64,000 nucleotides of DNA from Pseudomonas citrullilanati (GCF_030580855.1 NZ_JAUQOP010000004.1:62001-126000), one strand, 5' to 3'. Numbered from the stretch's first letter, positions 35,119-43,271 are shown. Numbers and translations are program-made. Notes: a model not told the origin generated them from the sequence alone.

Positions 35119-35134
35119 TACTTGCAAAGCCGCC

Positions 35135-35143
35135 TAAGCTAAT
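35135..35143 (+). promoter_or_regulatory. TAAGCTAAT element upstream of the fourth binding protein
   Basis: It lies 85 bp before the start at 35228 in an AT-rich 109-bp gap. Same nonamer as at 18929 and 20013. Role inferred. Confidence 0.35.
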
Positions 35144-35227
35144 GCTGAAAAAATATTTATAAACTGTTTTTTAGAACAATAAGATTCTTAGACGCTTATT
35201 CCATCCCTAGTCAATGTCGAGAATGCC

Positions 35228-36205
35228 ATGTCCAGATTCAACAAGTCCCCCGGGGCGCGATTACGGCGTCCCGCCTTGGCCGGCGCGGTCGTCGTGCTGC
35301 TCCTGTCGTGCCTTGCACTCCCCGCTCAGGCCCGCGAAACCCTGCGTATCGGCTACCAGAAGTCCTCGACCCTGATCACACTGCTGAAAAGCCAAGGCAA
35401 GCTGGACAAGGCACTCGCCGACGCCAACATCGACGTGACCTGGCACGAGTTCCCCAGCGGCTTGCCACTGCTGGAGGCCCTGAACGTCGGCAATGTCGAC
35501 GTCAGCGCCGATGTGGCCGATACCGTGCCGATCTTTGCCCAGGCCGCCCAGGCCAAGTTGACTTACTTTGCCCAGGAGGCGCCCTCGCCTTCGGCCCAGG
35601 CCATCGTCGTGCGCAAGGATTCGCCGTTGCAGCAACTGGCGGACTTGAAGGGCAGGACAGTCGCGGTCACCAAGGCCGCCGGTGCCCACTATCTATTGAT
35701 TGCGGCCCTGGAAAAGGCTGGCCTGACGTTCTCCGACATCCAACCGGCGTACCTGACGCCCGCCGACGGCCGGGCGGCGTTCGAGAACGGCAAAGTCGAT
35801 GCCTGGGTGACCTGGGAGCCCTTCCTCAGCGGCGTGCAACGTCAACTGCCGACACGCACGCTGACCGATGGAACCGGGCTGGCGAGCTACAAACGTTACT
35901 ACCTGACCGGCAATGCCTACGCCAAGGCCCATCCTGAGGTGCTCAAGCTGGTCTACGAGCAGCTTGAAGAGACCGGGCGCTGGGTCAAGAATCATCCTCG
36001 CGACGCGGCACAGGTGCTGGGCCCTCTGTGGGGCAATCTGGATGTGGAAACAGTCGAGGCCGCCAACGCCCATCGCAGCTACCAGGTCCAGCCGGTAAAC
36101 GCCGCTCAGCTGGATGAACAGCAGAAAATCGCCGATGCGTTCTTTGCGGCAGGGCTGTTGCCCAAGACGGTAGATGCCCACGATGCCCAGGTATGGACGC
36201 CATGA
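35228..36205 (+). CDS. Sulfonate-type ABC substrate-binding protein (fourth of the cluster)
   Basis: A 325-residue periplasmic binding protein with a signal peptide of about 36 residues (basic start, then LAGAVVVLLLSCLALPAQA). The SsuA-like domain shows LRIGYQKSSTLITLLKSQG, LNVGNVDVSADVADTVPIFA, LKGRTVAVTKAAGAHYLLIA and ENGKVDAWVTWEPF. The TWEPF signature is classic for alkanesulfonate binding proteins. It has its own promoter region with a TAAGCTAAT element. No permease or ATPase follows; only a 19-codon frame does, so downstream partners may have been lost. It may use the importer at 13.3-15.0 kb. Confidence 0.87.
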   Translation: MSRFNKSPGARLRRPALAGAVVVLLLSCLALPAQARETLRIGYQKSSTLITLLKSQGKLDKALADANIDVTWHEFPSGLPLLEALNVGNVDVSADVADTVPIFAQAAQAKLTYFAQEAPSPSAQAIVVRKDSPLQQLADLKGRTVAVTKAAGAHYLLIAALEKAGLTFSDIQPAYLTPADGRAAFENGKVDAWVTWEPFLSGVQRQLPTRTLTDGTGLASYKRYYLTGNAYAKAHPEVLKLVYEQLEETGRWVKNHPRDAAQVLGPLWGNLDVETVEAANAHRSYQVQPVNAAQLDEQQKIADAFFAAGLLPKTVDAHDAQVWTP

Positions 36206-36206
36206 C

Positions 36207-36266
36207 ATGAAACCGTTTGCCGACATCATCGACTTCCCGACTGATAAAGCATCGGTGGACGCCTGA
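36207..36266 (+). other. 19-codon ORF, possible remnant of a following gene
   Basis: ATG one base after the binding-protein stop opens a frame MKPFADIIDFPTDKASVDA and then a stop. Position and codon use look like the start of a coupled gene that has been truncated, but it is too short to identify. Confidence 0.25.
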
Positions 36267-36311
36267 CCAACGCATGGTTTGTTCCCATACCCATACCTTC
36301 ATTCGGGTGAG

Positions 36312-37232
36312 TCAAACCTCTGGGTTGGGGGCTGTTTGCAAGGTTGAGGCGATGAGGTCGCGTAGCCACATATGGGCAGGATCCCGGTGCAGTCGTTCGG
36401 GCCACAGCATGAGCATTTCAAAACCCGGAATGGCGAGTGGAGGTGCTTGGACGTGAAGTGACGGCTCATCTCGCACCAGCCTTTGCGGCACTACCGCAAC
36501 CAGGTCGCTGTGCGCCAACGCGCAGATGAGCGAGTTGAAATTGGACACTGATAATACGACTCGTCGTTCCAGACCTTTAGCTGCCAGTGCCTGGTCAGTA
36601 CTTCCAACGAACCCGGCGCCATCGGGTGACATGACGGCATGCTCGAGGCCGCAGAATGCTTTGAGCGATAGCTTCGTGGCCAAGGCGGGATGACCGCGCC
36701 GCCCTGCCAGCACATAGCGCTCGTGAATCAACGAACGCTGGCGCAGTTTTGGCGGCGCGTCATCGCGAGTGTGCAGCGCCAGATCGAGCTGGCCGTTTTC
36801 CAGATCATTGGCAAGGCTGGCGGGATGTTTGTTCAACAGTGCCAAGCGGGTATTCGGGGCCAGGCGCCTGAGCAGTGCCAGCGACGGCCAGACTAAAGCA
36901 GTCGCTGCGTAATCACTGGCAGCAACCCTCCACGTCTGGTCAGACAGCGCGGGCTCGAAAGTGGCCCCCGGACTCAGCGCACCTTCCAAAGCCACCAGCG
37001 CTTCACGCAGTGGCACGCGCAATTCACGGGCACGCTCGGTGGGCGTCATCCCTCGGGGGCCGGGCAGCAACAAGGGGTCGTCCAGAATGTCTCGCAGCCG
37101 GCCCAGCTGCAGGCTGACGGTCGGTTGAGCGAGATTGAGCAATCGCGCCGCCCGTGTAACGTTTTGCTCAGACAGCAGCGCATCCAACGTGACCAACAAA
37201 TTGAGATCCAGGCGGCGCAAGGTATTGTGCAT
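36312..37232 (-). CDS. LysR-family regulator (NodD/LinR-like branch)
   Basis: A 306-residue LysR protein starting LRRLDLNLLVTLDALLSEQN, the opening seen in the NodD/NahR/LinR branch. HTH at about residues 20-40 (ARLLNLAQPTVSLQLGRL), effector domain about 90-300. It is divergent from a quinone-reductase gene with an 84-bp gap, a common arrangement in which the regulator senses a quinone or aromatic compound and activates the reductase. Downstream lies the end of the sulfur cluster, convergent. Effector unknown. Confidence 0.87.
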   Translation of the reverse strand: MHNTLRRLDLNLLVTLDALLSEQNVTRAARLLNLAQPTVSLQLGRLRDILDDPLLLPGPRGMTPTERARELRVPLREALVALEGALSPGATFEPALSDQTWRVAASDYAATALVWPSLALLRRLAPNTRLALLNKHPASLANDLENGQLDLALHTRDDAPPKLRQRSLIHERYVLAGRRGHPALATKLSLKAFCGLEHAVMSPDGAGFVGSTDQALAAKGLERRVVLSVSNFNSLICALAHSDLVAVVPQRLVRDEPSLHVQAPPLAIPGFEMLMLWPERLHRDPAHMWLRDLIASTLQTAPNPEV

Positions 37233-37316
37233 ATAAATACCATATGTTTCGGAAATTCATTTCTATCATACCTGGCCAATCGTTACGGTGAGGACTTCAT
37301 TCACTCGGAGCCCCTC

Positions 37317-38108
37317 ATGAAGATACTGCTGATCTACGCCCATCCTGAACCTCGTTCGCTCAATGGCTCGCTCAGGGATTTTGCGATCGCTCACCTGAAA
37401 ACCGCGGGTCATGAGGTCAAGGTCTCGGACCTGTACGAAATGCGTTGGAAAGCGCCTATCGATAAGGATGACGCCCCAGGCTATGACGACGAAAAGCCGT
37501 TCAACCCGGCGATGGAATCGCAGCGGGTATTTGCCGCCGGCACCCAACCGGCCGAGGTCGAGGAGGAGCAGGCCAAACTGCTGTGGGCGGATGCCGTGAT
37601 CTTTCAATTCCCACTGTGGTGGTTCTCGATGCCAGCGATCCTCAAGGGCTGGGTCGAACGCGTCTACGCCTACGGATTTGCCTACGGTGTCGGCGAACAC
37701 AGCGAAAGCCACTGGGGCGATCGCTACGGCGAAGGCAGCATGGCAGGAAAGCGGGCGATGCTGGTGGTCACTATGGGCGGGTGGGAGTCCCATTACAGTG
37801 GTCGAGGGGTAAACGGTGCACTGGATGAGCTGCTATTCCCCATCCAGCATGGGGTGCTTTTCTATCCCGGGTTCACGGTCATGCCGCCCTTCCCCATCTA
37901 TAAAACCAGCAAAATGGACACCGCTCGATTCAAGCAACTATGCACGGCATATGCGGCTCGGCTGGATAACCTGTTCGATGATCAGCCTGTGCCATTTCGC
38001 CGCCAGAATGCCGGGGACTATGAAATTCCGGCATTGACACTCAAGCCGCACCTTGCACCCGACCGTCACGACTTGGGCATCCATATCCGTGAGGGGCATG
38101 ACGGCTGA
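37317..38108 (+). CDS. NAD(P)H:quinone reductase, NQO1/MdaB flavodoxin-like fold
   Basis: A 263-residue flavodoxin-like oxidoreductase beginning MKILLIYAHPEPRSLNGSL, the FAD/FMN-binding opening of the NQO1 family. FQFPLWWFSMPAILKGWVERVYAYG (residues 101-125) is the cofactor/active-site segment, and MGGWESHYSGRG follows near 153-164. These cytoplasmic enzymes reduce quinones or azo compounds by two electrons. ATG at 37317 is preferred; a frame from 37125 overlaps the LysR gene. It is divergent from its likely LysR regulator. A broken LysR fragment begins right after its stop. Confidence 0.88.
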   Translation: MKILLIYAHPEPRSLNGSLRDFAIAHLKTAGHEVKVSDLYEMRWKAPIDKDDAPGYDDEKPFNPAMESQRVFAAGTQPAEVEEEQAKLLWADAVIFQFPLWWFSMPAILKGWVERVYAYGFAYGVGEHSESHWGDRYGEGSMAGKRAMLVVTMGGWESHYSGRGVNGALDELLFPIQHGVLFYPGFTVMPPFPIYKTSKMDTARFKQLCTAYAARLDNLFDDQPVPFRRQNAGDYEIPALTLKPHLAPDRHDLGIHIREGHDG

Positions 38109-38329
38109 AGCGAACAAGGTGCGCTCGTTGACGTTCTTGTCAGCTCACGCCTGCGCTTCGACGACTTGGAGGTGATCGCGGACGCTGCCGTCGAGGGCAT
38201 GGGCCTGGCCTGGCTTGGCGTTCTTACTGGCTGATCCGGTATCGGATGCAACAGGGCTCACTCGTAGAGACATGGGGAGATCGGCCTGGAGCAGCTTCAG
38301 CTGCCGATCTCACATCCGTTGAGATATAA
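38109..38329 (+). pseudogene. Remnant of a LysR-family regulator (5'-truncated, frameshifted)
   Basis: Starting in frame after the quinone-reductase stop, the sequence reads SSRLRFDDLEVIADAAVEGM then GLAW, the conserved ligand-domain end of many Pseudomonas LysR regulators. At about 38215 the reading frame shifts; a second frame continues with YWLIRYRMQQGSLVETWGDR to a TAA at 38327. There is no HTH part. It is a dead C-terminal fragment, probably fused here by deletion. The codon match across both frames is good evidence for one ancestral gene. Confidence 0.6.
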
Positions 38330-38502
38330 CGCCAACACCATGTTTTTAAAGTTATTTTTAAAAACATATAAAAACACAGGATAAAAAACTGGTTCGACCA
38401 GCCCAACAACAGATAGACAGCAAAGCGCGCCAGACCAATGATGCAAGTCGGCTGTACCAGAACAGACCGCTAATAAAAACAACCGAGTCTCGCGCTACGA
38501 CC

Positions 38503-40002
38503 ATGAACATTCTCTACGATGAACACGTCGACGGCGTCCTGCCTGACGTCGACAGGGACGCGCTGCTGCGAGCCCTGCAAACCCAGCTGCCCGACCTGGA
38601 AATCCTGCATCGGCGCGAAGAACTCAAGCCGTACGAATGCGATGGACTCTCCGCCTATCGCACCACCCCCATGCTGGTGGTGCTGCCGCGCAAGATCGAC
38701 CAGGTTCAAGGAGTGCTTCGGCTCTGCCATGAACGCAGGGTGCCCGTCGTCGCCCGTGGCGCGGGCACCGGTTTGTCCGGCGGTGCCCTGCCGCTGGAAA
38801 AAGGCGTCTTGCTGGTGATGGCGCGTTTTAACAACATTTTGCACATCGACCCGGCCGCCCGGACCGCGCGCGTCCAGCCCGGGGTACGCAACCTGGCGAT
38901 ATCCCAGGCTGCCGCACCGTTTGGCCTGTACTACGCGCCAGACCCATCCTCCCAGATCGCCTGTTCCATCGGCGGCAACGTGGCGGAAAACGCCGGTGGC
39001 GTGCACTGTCTGAAGTATGGCCTGACCGTCCACAACCTGCTCAAGGTCGATATCCTCACCGTCGACGGTGAACACTTGAGCCTGGGATCCGATGCGCTCG
39101 ACTCACCGGGCTTTGACTTGCTGGCGCTGTTCACCGGTTCCGAAGGCATGCTCGGCGTGATCACCGAGGTCACGGTCAAGCTGCTGCCCAAACCACAAAC
39201 CGCCAGGGTGCTGCTGGCGGCATTCGACTCGGTGGAAAAAGCCGGTCGCGCAGTGGGCGACATCATCGCCGCCGGCATCATTCCCGGCGGCCTGGAAATG
39301 ATGGACAACCTGGCGATCCGCGCCGCCGAAGACTTCATCCACGCCGGTTACCCGGTGGAGGCCGAAGCCATCCTGTTGTGCGAGCTCGATGGGGTCGAAG
39401 CCGACGTCCATGACGACTGCGACCGCGTGCGCCAGGTGCTGGAACACGCCGGGGCCACCGAAGTGCGCCAGGCCCGCGACGAGGCCGAACGCGTGCGGTT
39501 CTGGGCCGGGCGCAAGAACGCGTTTCCAGCCGTCGGCCGCCTTTCGCCGGATTACTACTGCATGGACGGGACGATCCCGCGCCGGGAATTGCCCGGGGTA
39601 TTGCAGGCGATCGCCGCGCTGTCGACGGAATATGGCCTGCGGGTGGCCAACGTGTTCCATGCCGGTGACGGCAACATGCACCCATTGATCCTGTTCGATG
39701 CCAACCAGCCGGGAGAGCTGGATCGTGCCGAGGCCCTGGGCGGCAAGATCCTCGAACTGTGCGTGAAAGTCGGTGGCAGCATCACCGGCGAGCACGGGGT
39801 GGGACGCGAGAAAATCAACCAGATGTGCGCGCAGTTCAACAGCGATGAGCTGACCCTGTTCCATGCCGTCAAAGCGGCGTTCGATCCGAGCGGCTTGCTC
39901 AATCCCGGCAAGAACATTCCTACCCTGCACCGCTGCGCCGAGTTTGGCGCCATGCACGTTCACCTGGGGCAGGTGCCCTTCCCCGAGCTGGAGCGCTTCT
40001 GA
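38503..40002 (+). CDS. glcD: Glycolate oxidase, FAD subunit GlcD
   Basis: A 499-residue FAD-linked oxidase. The PCMH FAD-binding motif is VARGAGTGLSGGALPLEKGV (about residues 85-104), followed by SSQIACSIGGNVAENAGGVH (about 150) and the C-terminal domain with HAGDGNMHPLILFD (about 387) and GSITGEHGVGREK. With GlcE and GlcF it oxidises glycolate to glyoxylate at the inner membrane. Its stop shares one base with the glcE start (TGATG). The usual divergent glcC regulator is absent; a 173-bp AT-rich stretch after a LysR remnant lies upstream instead. Confidence 0.96.
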   Translation: MNILYDEHVDGVLPDVDRDALLRALQTQLPDLEILHRREELKPYECDGLSAYRTTPMLVVLPRKIDQVQGVLRLCHERRVPVVARGAGTGLSGGALPLEKGVLLVMARFNNILHIDPAARTARVQPGVRNLAISQAAAPFGLYYAPDPSSQIACSIGGNVAENAGGVHCLKYGLTVHNLLKVDILTVDGEHLSLGSDALDSPGFDLLALFTGSEGMLGVITEVTVKLLPKPQTARVLLAAFDSVEKAGRAVGDIIAAGIIPGGLEMMDNLAIRAAEDFIHAGYPVEAEAILLCELDGVEADVHDDCDRVRQVLEHAGATEVRQARDEAERVRFWAGRKNAFPAVGRLSPDYYCMDGTIPRRELPGVLQAIAALSTEYGLRVANVFHAGDGNMHPLILFDANQPGELDRAEALGGKILELCVKVGGSITGEHGVGREKINQMCAQFNSDELTLFHAVKAAFDPSGLLNPGKNIPTLHRCAEFGAMHVHLGQVPFPELERF

Positions 40003-41066
40003 TGGGCAGCGAACTCGATATCGACAACAGTGGCGCGCTGCTGGAGCAGGTCAACCACGCGTTGCACAGCGCCACTGCGTTGCGCATCCAGGGTTCCAAC
40101 AGCAAGGTGTTTCTTGGACGAATCACAGCGGGTGAAGTGCTCGACACGCGCTCCCACCGTGGCATCGTCAGCTATGACCCGACGGAGTTGGTGATCACTG
40201 CCCGTTGCGGTACGCCACTGTCGGAGCTGGCAAGCGTACTGGACGATGCGCAACAGATGCTGCCCTGCGAACCACCCGCCTTCAACGACGAAGCCACGGT
40301 CGGCGGGATGATCGCCTGCGGGTTATCGGGGCCACGGCGGCCCTGGTCGGGATCGGTGCGCGATTTTGTCCTCGGCACGCGGGTCATCACCGGGCACGGC
40401 AAACATTTGCGTTTCGGTGGCGAGGTGATGAAAAACGTCGCGGGCTATGACCTTTCGCGGTTGATGGCCGGCAGTTTCGGCGCCCTGGGGGTGATCACCG
40501 AGGTTTCACTCAAAGTCCTTCCGAAACCACGTCAGTGCCTGAGCATCAGCCTGGAAATGGACGCCGAGCGAGCCTTGATGCGCCTCGCGGAATGGGGCCA
40601 GCAGCCACTGCCGATCAGCGCAGCCTGCCACGACGGCGCACTTCTGCACCTGCGCCTGGAAGGCGGCGAAGGCTCGGTGGCGGCGGCCCACGACCGTCTG
40701 GGCGGCGAGCGGCTGGGTGCCTCCTACTGGCAAGACCTGAACGAACAGCGGCTGAGTTTCTTCGATGAGGACCTGCCCCTCTGGCGCCTGTCCTTGCCCC
40801 ATGACACGCCATGTCTGTCCCTGCCGGGCACTCAATTGATCGATTGGGGCGGCGCCCAGCGATGGCTCAAGTCCGACGCCGAAGCGAGCTTGATTCGCTC
40901 GGTCGTGAAAGCGGCCGGCGGGCACGCGACCTGCTACAGCCAGGGCCTGGTCGACAGCCCCTTCCAACCGCTGCCCGACGCACTGATGCGCTACCACCGC
41001 AACGTGAAACAACAACTCGATCCTCGGGGCATCTTCAACCCCGGGCGCTTGTACGCGGAGCTTTGA
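40002..41066 (+). CDS. glcE: Glycolate oxidase, FAD-binding subunit GlcE
   Basis: A 354-residue subunit with an FAD-binding PCMH domain in its first half (LRIQGSNSKVFLGR, VTARCGTPLSELASV-type strand, PPAFNDEATVGGMIACGLSG, about residues 88-107, and VMKNVAGYDLSRLMAGSFG). It is shorter than GlcD and lacks the GEHGVGREK end, as expected. The C-terminus ends RGIFNPGRLYAEL. It starts inside the glcD stop and lies 3 bp before glcF, so translation of the three subunits is coupled. Confidence 0.95.
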   Translation: MGSELDIDNSGALLEQVNHALHSATALRIQGSNSKVFLGRITAGEVLDTRSHRGIVSYDPTELVITARCGTPLSELASVLDDAQQMLPCEPPAFNDEATVGGMIACGLSGPRRPWSGSVRDFVLGTRVITGHGKHLRFGGEVMKNVAGYDLSRLMAGSFGALGVITEVSLKVLPKPRQCLSISLEMDAERALMRLAEWGQQPLPISAACHDGALLHLRLEGGEGSVAAAHDRLGGERLGASYWQDLNEQRLSFFDEDLPLWRLSLPHDTPCLSLPGTQLIDWGGAQRWLKSDAEASLIRSVVKAAGGHATCYSQGLVDSPFQPLPDALMRYHRNVKQQLDPRGIFNPGRLYAEL

Positions 41067-41069
41067 ATC

Positions 41070-42287
41070 ATGCAGACAACCTTGAGCGAAGACGCCCGCC
41101 AACTGCCTCGCGCCGAAGAAGCCGAACGGATCCTGCGCAGCTGCGTGCACTGCGGGTTCTGCAATGCCACCTGCCCGACCTATCAACTGCTGGGCGACGA
41201 ACTGGATGGCCCGAGGGGGCGCATCTACCTGATCAAGCAGGTACTTGAAGGCAGCGAGGTGACCCGCAAGACCCAGGAACACCTGGATCGCTGCCTGTCT
41301 TGCCGCAACTGCGAAACCACCTGCCCCTCCGGTGTCGACTATCACAACCTGCTGGACATCGGCCGGGCGGTGGTCGATGCAGCAGTGCCGCGACCTCTCG
41401 GCCAACGCCTGCTGCGCCAGGGATTGCGCGGTGTGTTGCCCAATCCGGCGCTGTTCAGGGGGCTGCTCGGCAGTGGCCAGGTTTTCCGCGCATTGCTGCC
41501 CAACACGCTGCAAGTCAAATTGCCTGGCAAGGTGTATCCGGCGAAGCCACGACCGACCACACGCCATGCCCGGCAAATGCTCATGCTCGAAGGCTGCGTG
41601 CAACCGAGCCTGTCACCCAATACCAACGCGGCCGCGGCACGCGTGCTGGATCGACTGGGGATCAGCGTCACGACCACCCGCGAGGCCGGATGTTGCGGTG
41701 CAGTGGATTATCACCTCGACGCCCAGGCCGCCGGCCTTGAGCGGGCTCGCCGCAACATCGATGCGTGGTGGCCTAGCATAGAAAGCGGTGCCGAGGCCAT
41801 CGTGCAAACGGCCAGCGGCTGCGGCGCCTTCATCAAGGACTATGGCCACCTGCTGCGCACCGACCCGGCGTATGCCGACAAGGCCAACAGGGTCAGTGCC
41901 CTCGCCAAGGACCTGGTGGAAGTCTTGCGCGACGAGCCGTTGGACAAGCTCGGCGTCAACAGCGACCAACGCCTGGCGTTCCACTGCCCCTGCACCTTGC
42001 AGCACGCGCAGAAACTCGGGGGTGCGGTCGAAGCAATCCTGACGAACCTGGGCTTCAACCTGACCGCCGTGCCCGACAGCCACCTGTGTTGCGGCTCGGC
42101 GGGCACTTATTCGCTGACCCAACCCGAACTGTCCAGGCAACTGCGCGACAACAAACTCAATGCGCTGGAAAGCGAGCACCCCGACGTCATTGTCACCGCC
42201 AATATCGGCTGTCAGTCCCACCTCAACGGTGCGGGTCGTACCCCTGTCCGGCACTGGATCGAACTGATCGAAGCCGCGCTGCCTTGA
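41070..42287 (+). CDS. glcF: Glycolate oxidase, iron-sulfur subunit GlcF
   Basis: A 405-residue iron-sulfur protein. Two 4Fe-4S motifs are seen near the N-terminus: CVHCGFCNATCP (about residues 26-37) and CLSCRNCETTCP (about 75-86). Two CCG (heterodisulfide-reductase-like) domains follow, with GCCGAVDYH (about 208) and CCGSAGTYS (about 343). It passes electrons from GlcDE to the quinone pool. It is the last gene of the glc run; glcG and glcB do not follow. A bidirectional terminator lies 286 bp downstream. Confidence 0.95.
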   Translation: MQTTLSEDARQLPRAEEAERILRSCVHCGFCNATCPTYQLLGDELDGPRGRIYLIKQVLEGSEVTRKTQEHLDRCLSCRNCETTCPSGVDYHNLLDIGRAVVDAAVPRPLGQRLLRQGLRGVLPNPALFRGLLGSGQVFRALLPNTLQVKLPGKVYPAKPRPTTRHARQMLMLEGCVQPSLSPNTNAAAARVLDRLGISVTTTREAGCCGAVDYHLDAQAAGLERARRNIDAWWPSIESGAEAIVQTASGCGAFIKDYGHLLRTDPAYADKANRVSALAKDLVEVLRDEPLDKLGVNSDQRLAFHCPCTLQHAQKLGGAVEAILTNLGFNLTAVPDSHLCCGSAGTYSLTQPELSRQLRDNKLNALESEHPDVIVTANIGCQSHLNGAGRTPVRHWIELIEAALP

Positions 42288-42572
42288 ACGAACACTGGAG
42301 AATTCGAAACGACTTACCGTACCTGGTACAGCACAGCAGCCCCTGGCTTGGCTTCGAACGCCGGCGCAGTGCGCTGTGGCATCCCAAACCAAGGTGTCCG
42401 AAGGATATTCGTCCTTGCGCGTCATGGCGTCGATCTGCTTGACGATCACCGCCGAGCTTGCGGGCACCGCCTTCACCGTCGGCGTGGTGCGTTCGGTGCT
42501 GTGGCCTGGGCAGACATTGGCGAGTGGCTGGGAAAGATTTTCCCTGTGCGACGCAGATCCCAAATTCCAGGC
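42288..42572. other. Gap after glcF with no supported gene
   Basis: Frames are open on both strands here, but none has a start with a ribosome-binding site or a recognisable domain, and base composition is still high in GC. I see no gene. It lies between glcF and the tRNA-Gly end/terminator that marks the junction. Confidence 0.4.
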
Positions 42573-42604
42573 AAAAAAAAGCCACTCATCTGAGTGGCTT
42601 TTTT
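42573..42604 (-). terminator. Strong bidirectional Rho-independent terminator (tRNA-Gly 3' terminator)
   Basis: A-run, GCCACTCA-TC-TGAGTGGC, T-run. With the A/T flanks the stem reaches 14 bp. On the minus strand it lies 8 bp past the CCA end of a tRNA-Gly fragment, where a native tRNA terminator is expected. It can also stop transcription from glcF. Confidence 0.85.
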
Positions 42605-42612
42605 CTGGATCT

Positions 42613-42633
42613 TGGAGCGGGAAACGAGACTCG
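42613..42633 (-). other. tRNA-Gly 3'-end fragment, probable att site of an integrated element
   Basis: On the minus strand the 18 bases GTCTCGTTTCCCGCTCCA, plus three further matching bases, equal the 3' end of tRNA-Gly(GCC), the attachment core I recall for ICEclc-type elements. The rest of the tRNA is missing: the sequence diverges immediately on the right side. The CCA end faces left, followed by the terminator at 42573. This is what remains of a tRNA gene at the far end of an integrated island. No second copy was noticed in the window. Confidence 0.7.
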
Positions 42634-42963
42634 TATCTGGTGTCCGACTCGTTGAAATCTAAGGGGTTTCTTTTATTGACGAAGCAGGAAAAGACTTAAT
42701 TCTGGACTTGTTTTTGAGAACTATCAAGGGTCAAGAGACCGGGATTTCGGGCTCTGCCATTTCCTCCGACCCATAGCCAACCGGACGGGAGGCGTCCCGT
42801 CTGGAAAGTTACTCAATGCTTCTTGGATGCCAGATGGGTCGTGAAGCTGCTCCCGCTGTAGCGCCTCTATGGGCTCAAAGAGCCTTGATCTTGGAACTGT
42901 ATCAACCAAAGCCGCACACCATCATCAATTCGCTGACGTTGCCACCCGCCGTCTGGGTGAGCG
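42634..42963. other. Island-side DNA next to the att fragment, no gene supported
   Basis: A minus-strand frame of 61 codons (42724-42909) has no recognised domain. An imperfect 10-bp hairpin with GACGGGA-GGCG-TCCCGTC lies at 42781-42804. I see no integrase motif. Base composition is lower in GC than the glc side. Confidence 0.3.
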
Positions 42964-43183
42964 CTCAGTGGGCTGCTTTCGGCCGATTGTGTTGAAAAAG
43001 TCGACCCGGTTTGGCTAGCCATGCATCGAGTGGTGAAAATGCCTTTTCTGCACGCCGCTGCGTCAAATTTGAGTCCTAAACCTTCTGCGAAAAAATACAG
43101 ATTTCAATCTCAGGCGCGTACTTTTCTGTCACGGAAATCGAAACCGACTTTTTTAACAGTATCGGCCGATTGCTGCCACTGAG
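42964..43183. repeat. 220-bp MITE-like element with about 40-bp inverted ends
   Basis: The left end CTCAGTGGGCTGCTTTCGGC and the complement of the right end CTCAGTGGCAGCAATCGGC agree closely, and both continue as CGATxxTGTTxAAAAAGTCG. The inside has no gene. This is the form of a non-autonomous miniature element or the fused ends of a lost IS. No clear target duplication was seen. Confidence 0.6.
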
Positions 43184-43271
43184 TCTCAGCAAGTACTCTC
43201 TCGGCCTATCGCCCTTTGGTTTCCGTCCCTTCCGCTGCTACGCTCATGAGTCCTCGATTGGAGTCGAAACA

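Noticed and set aside
42558-42640. A complete tRNA gene at the tRNA-Gly-like sequence
   Set aside because: Only the 3' end matches; anticodon and D arms are absent.
42376-42699. A 107-codon plus-strand frame after glcF
   Set aside because: It runs through the strong terminator and the tRNA-Gly fragment, so it is not a gene.
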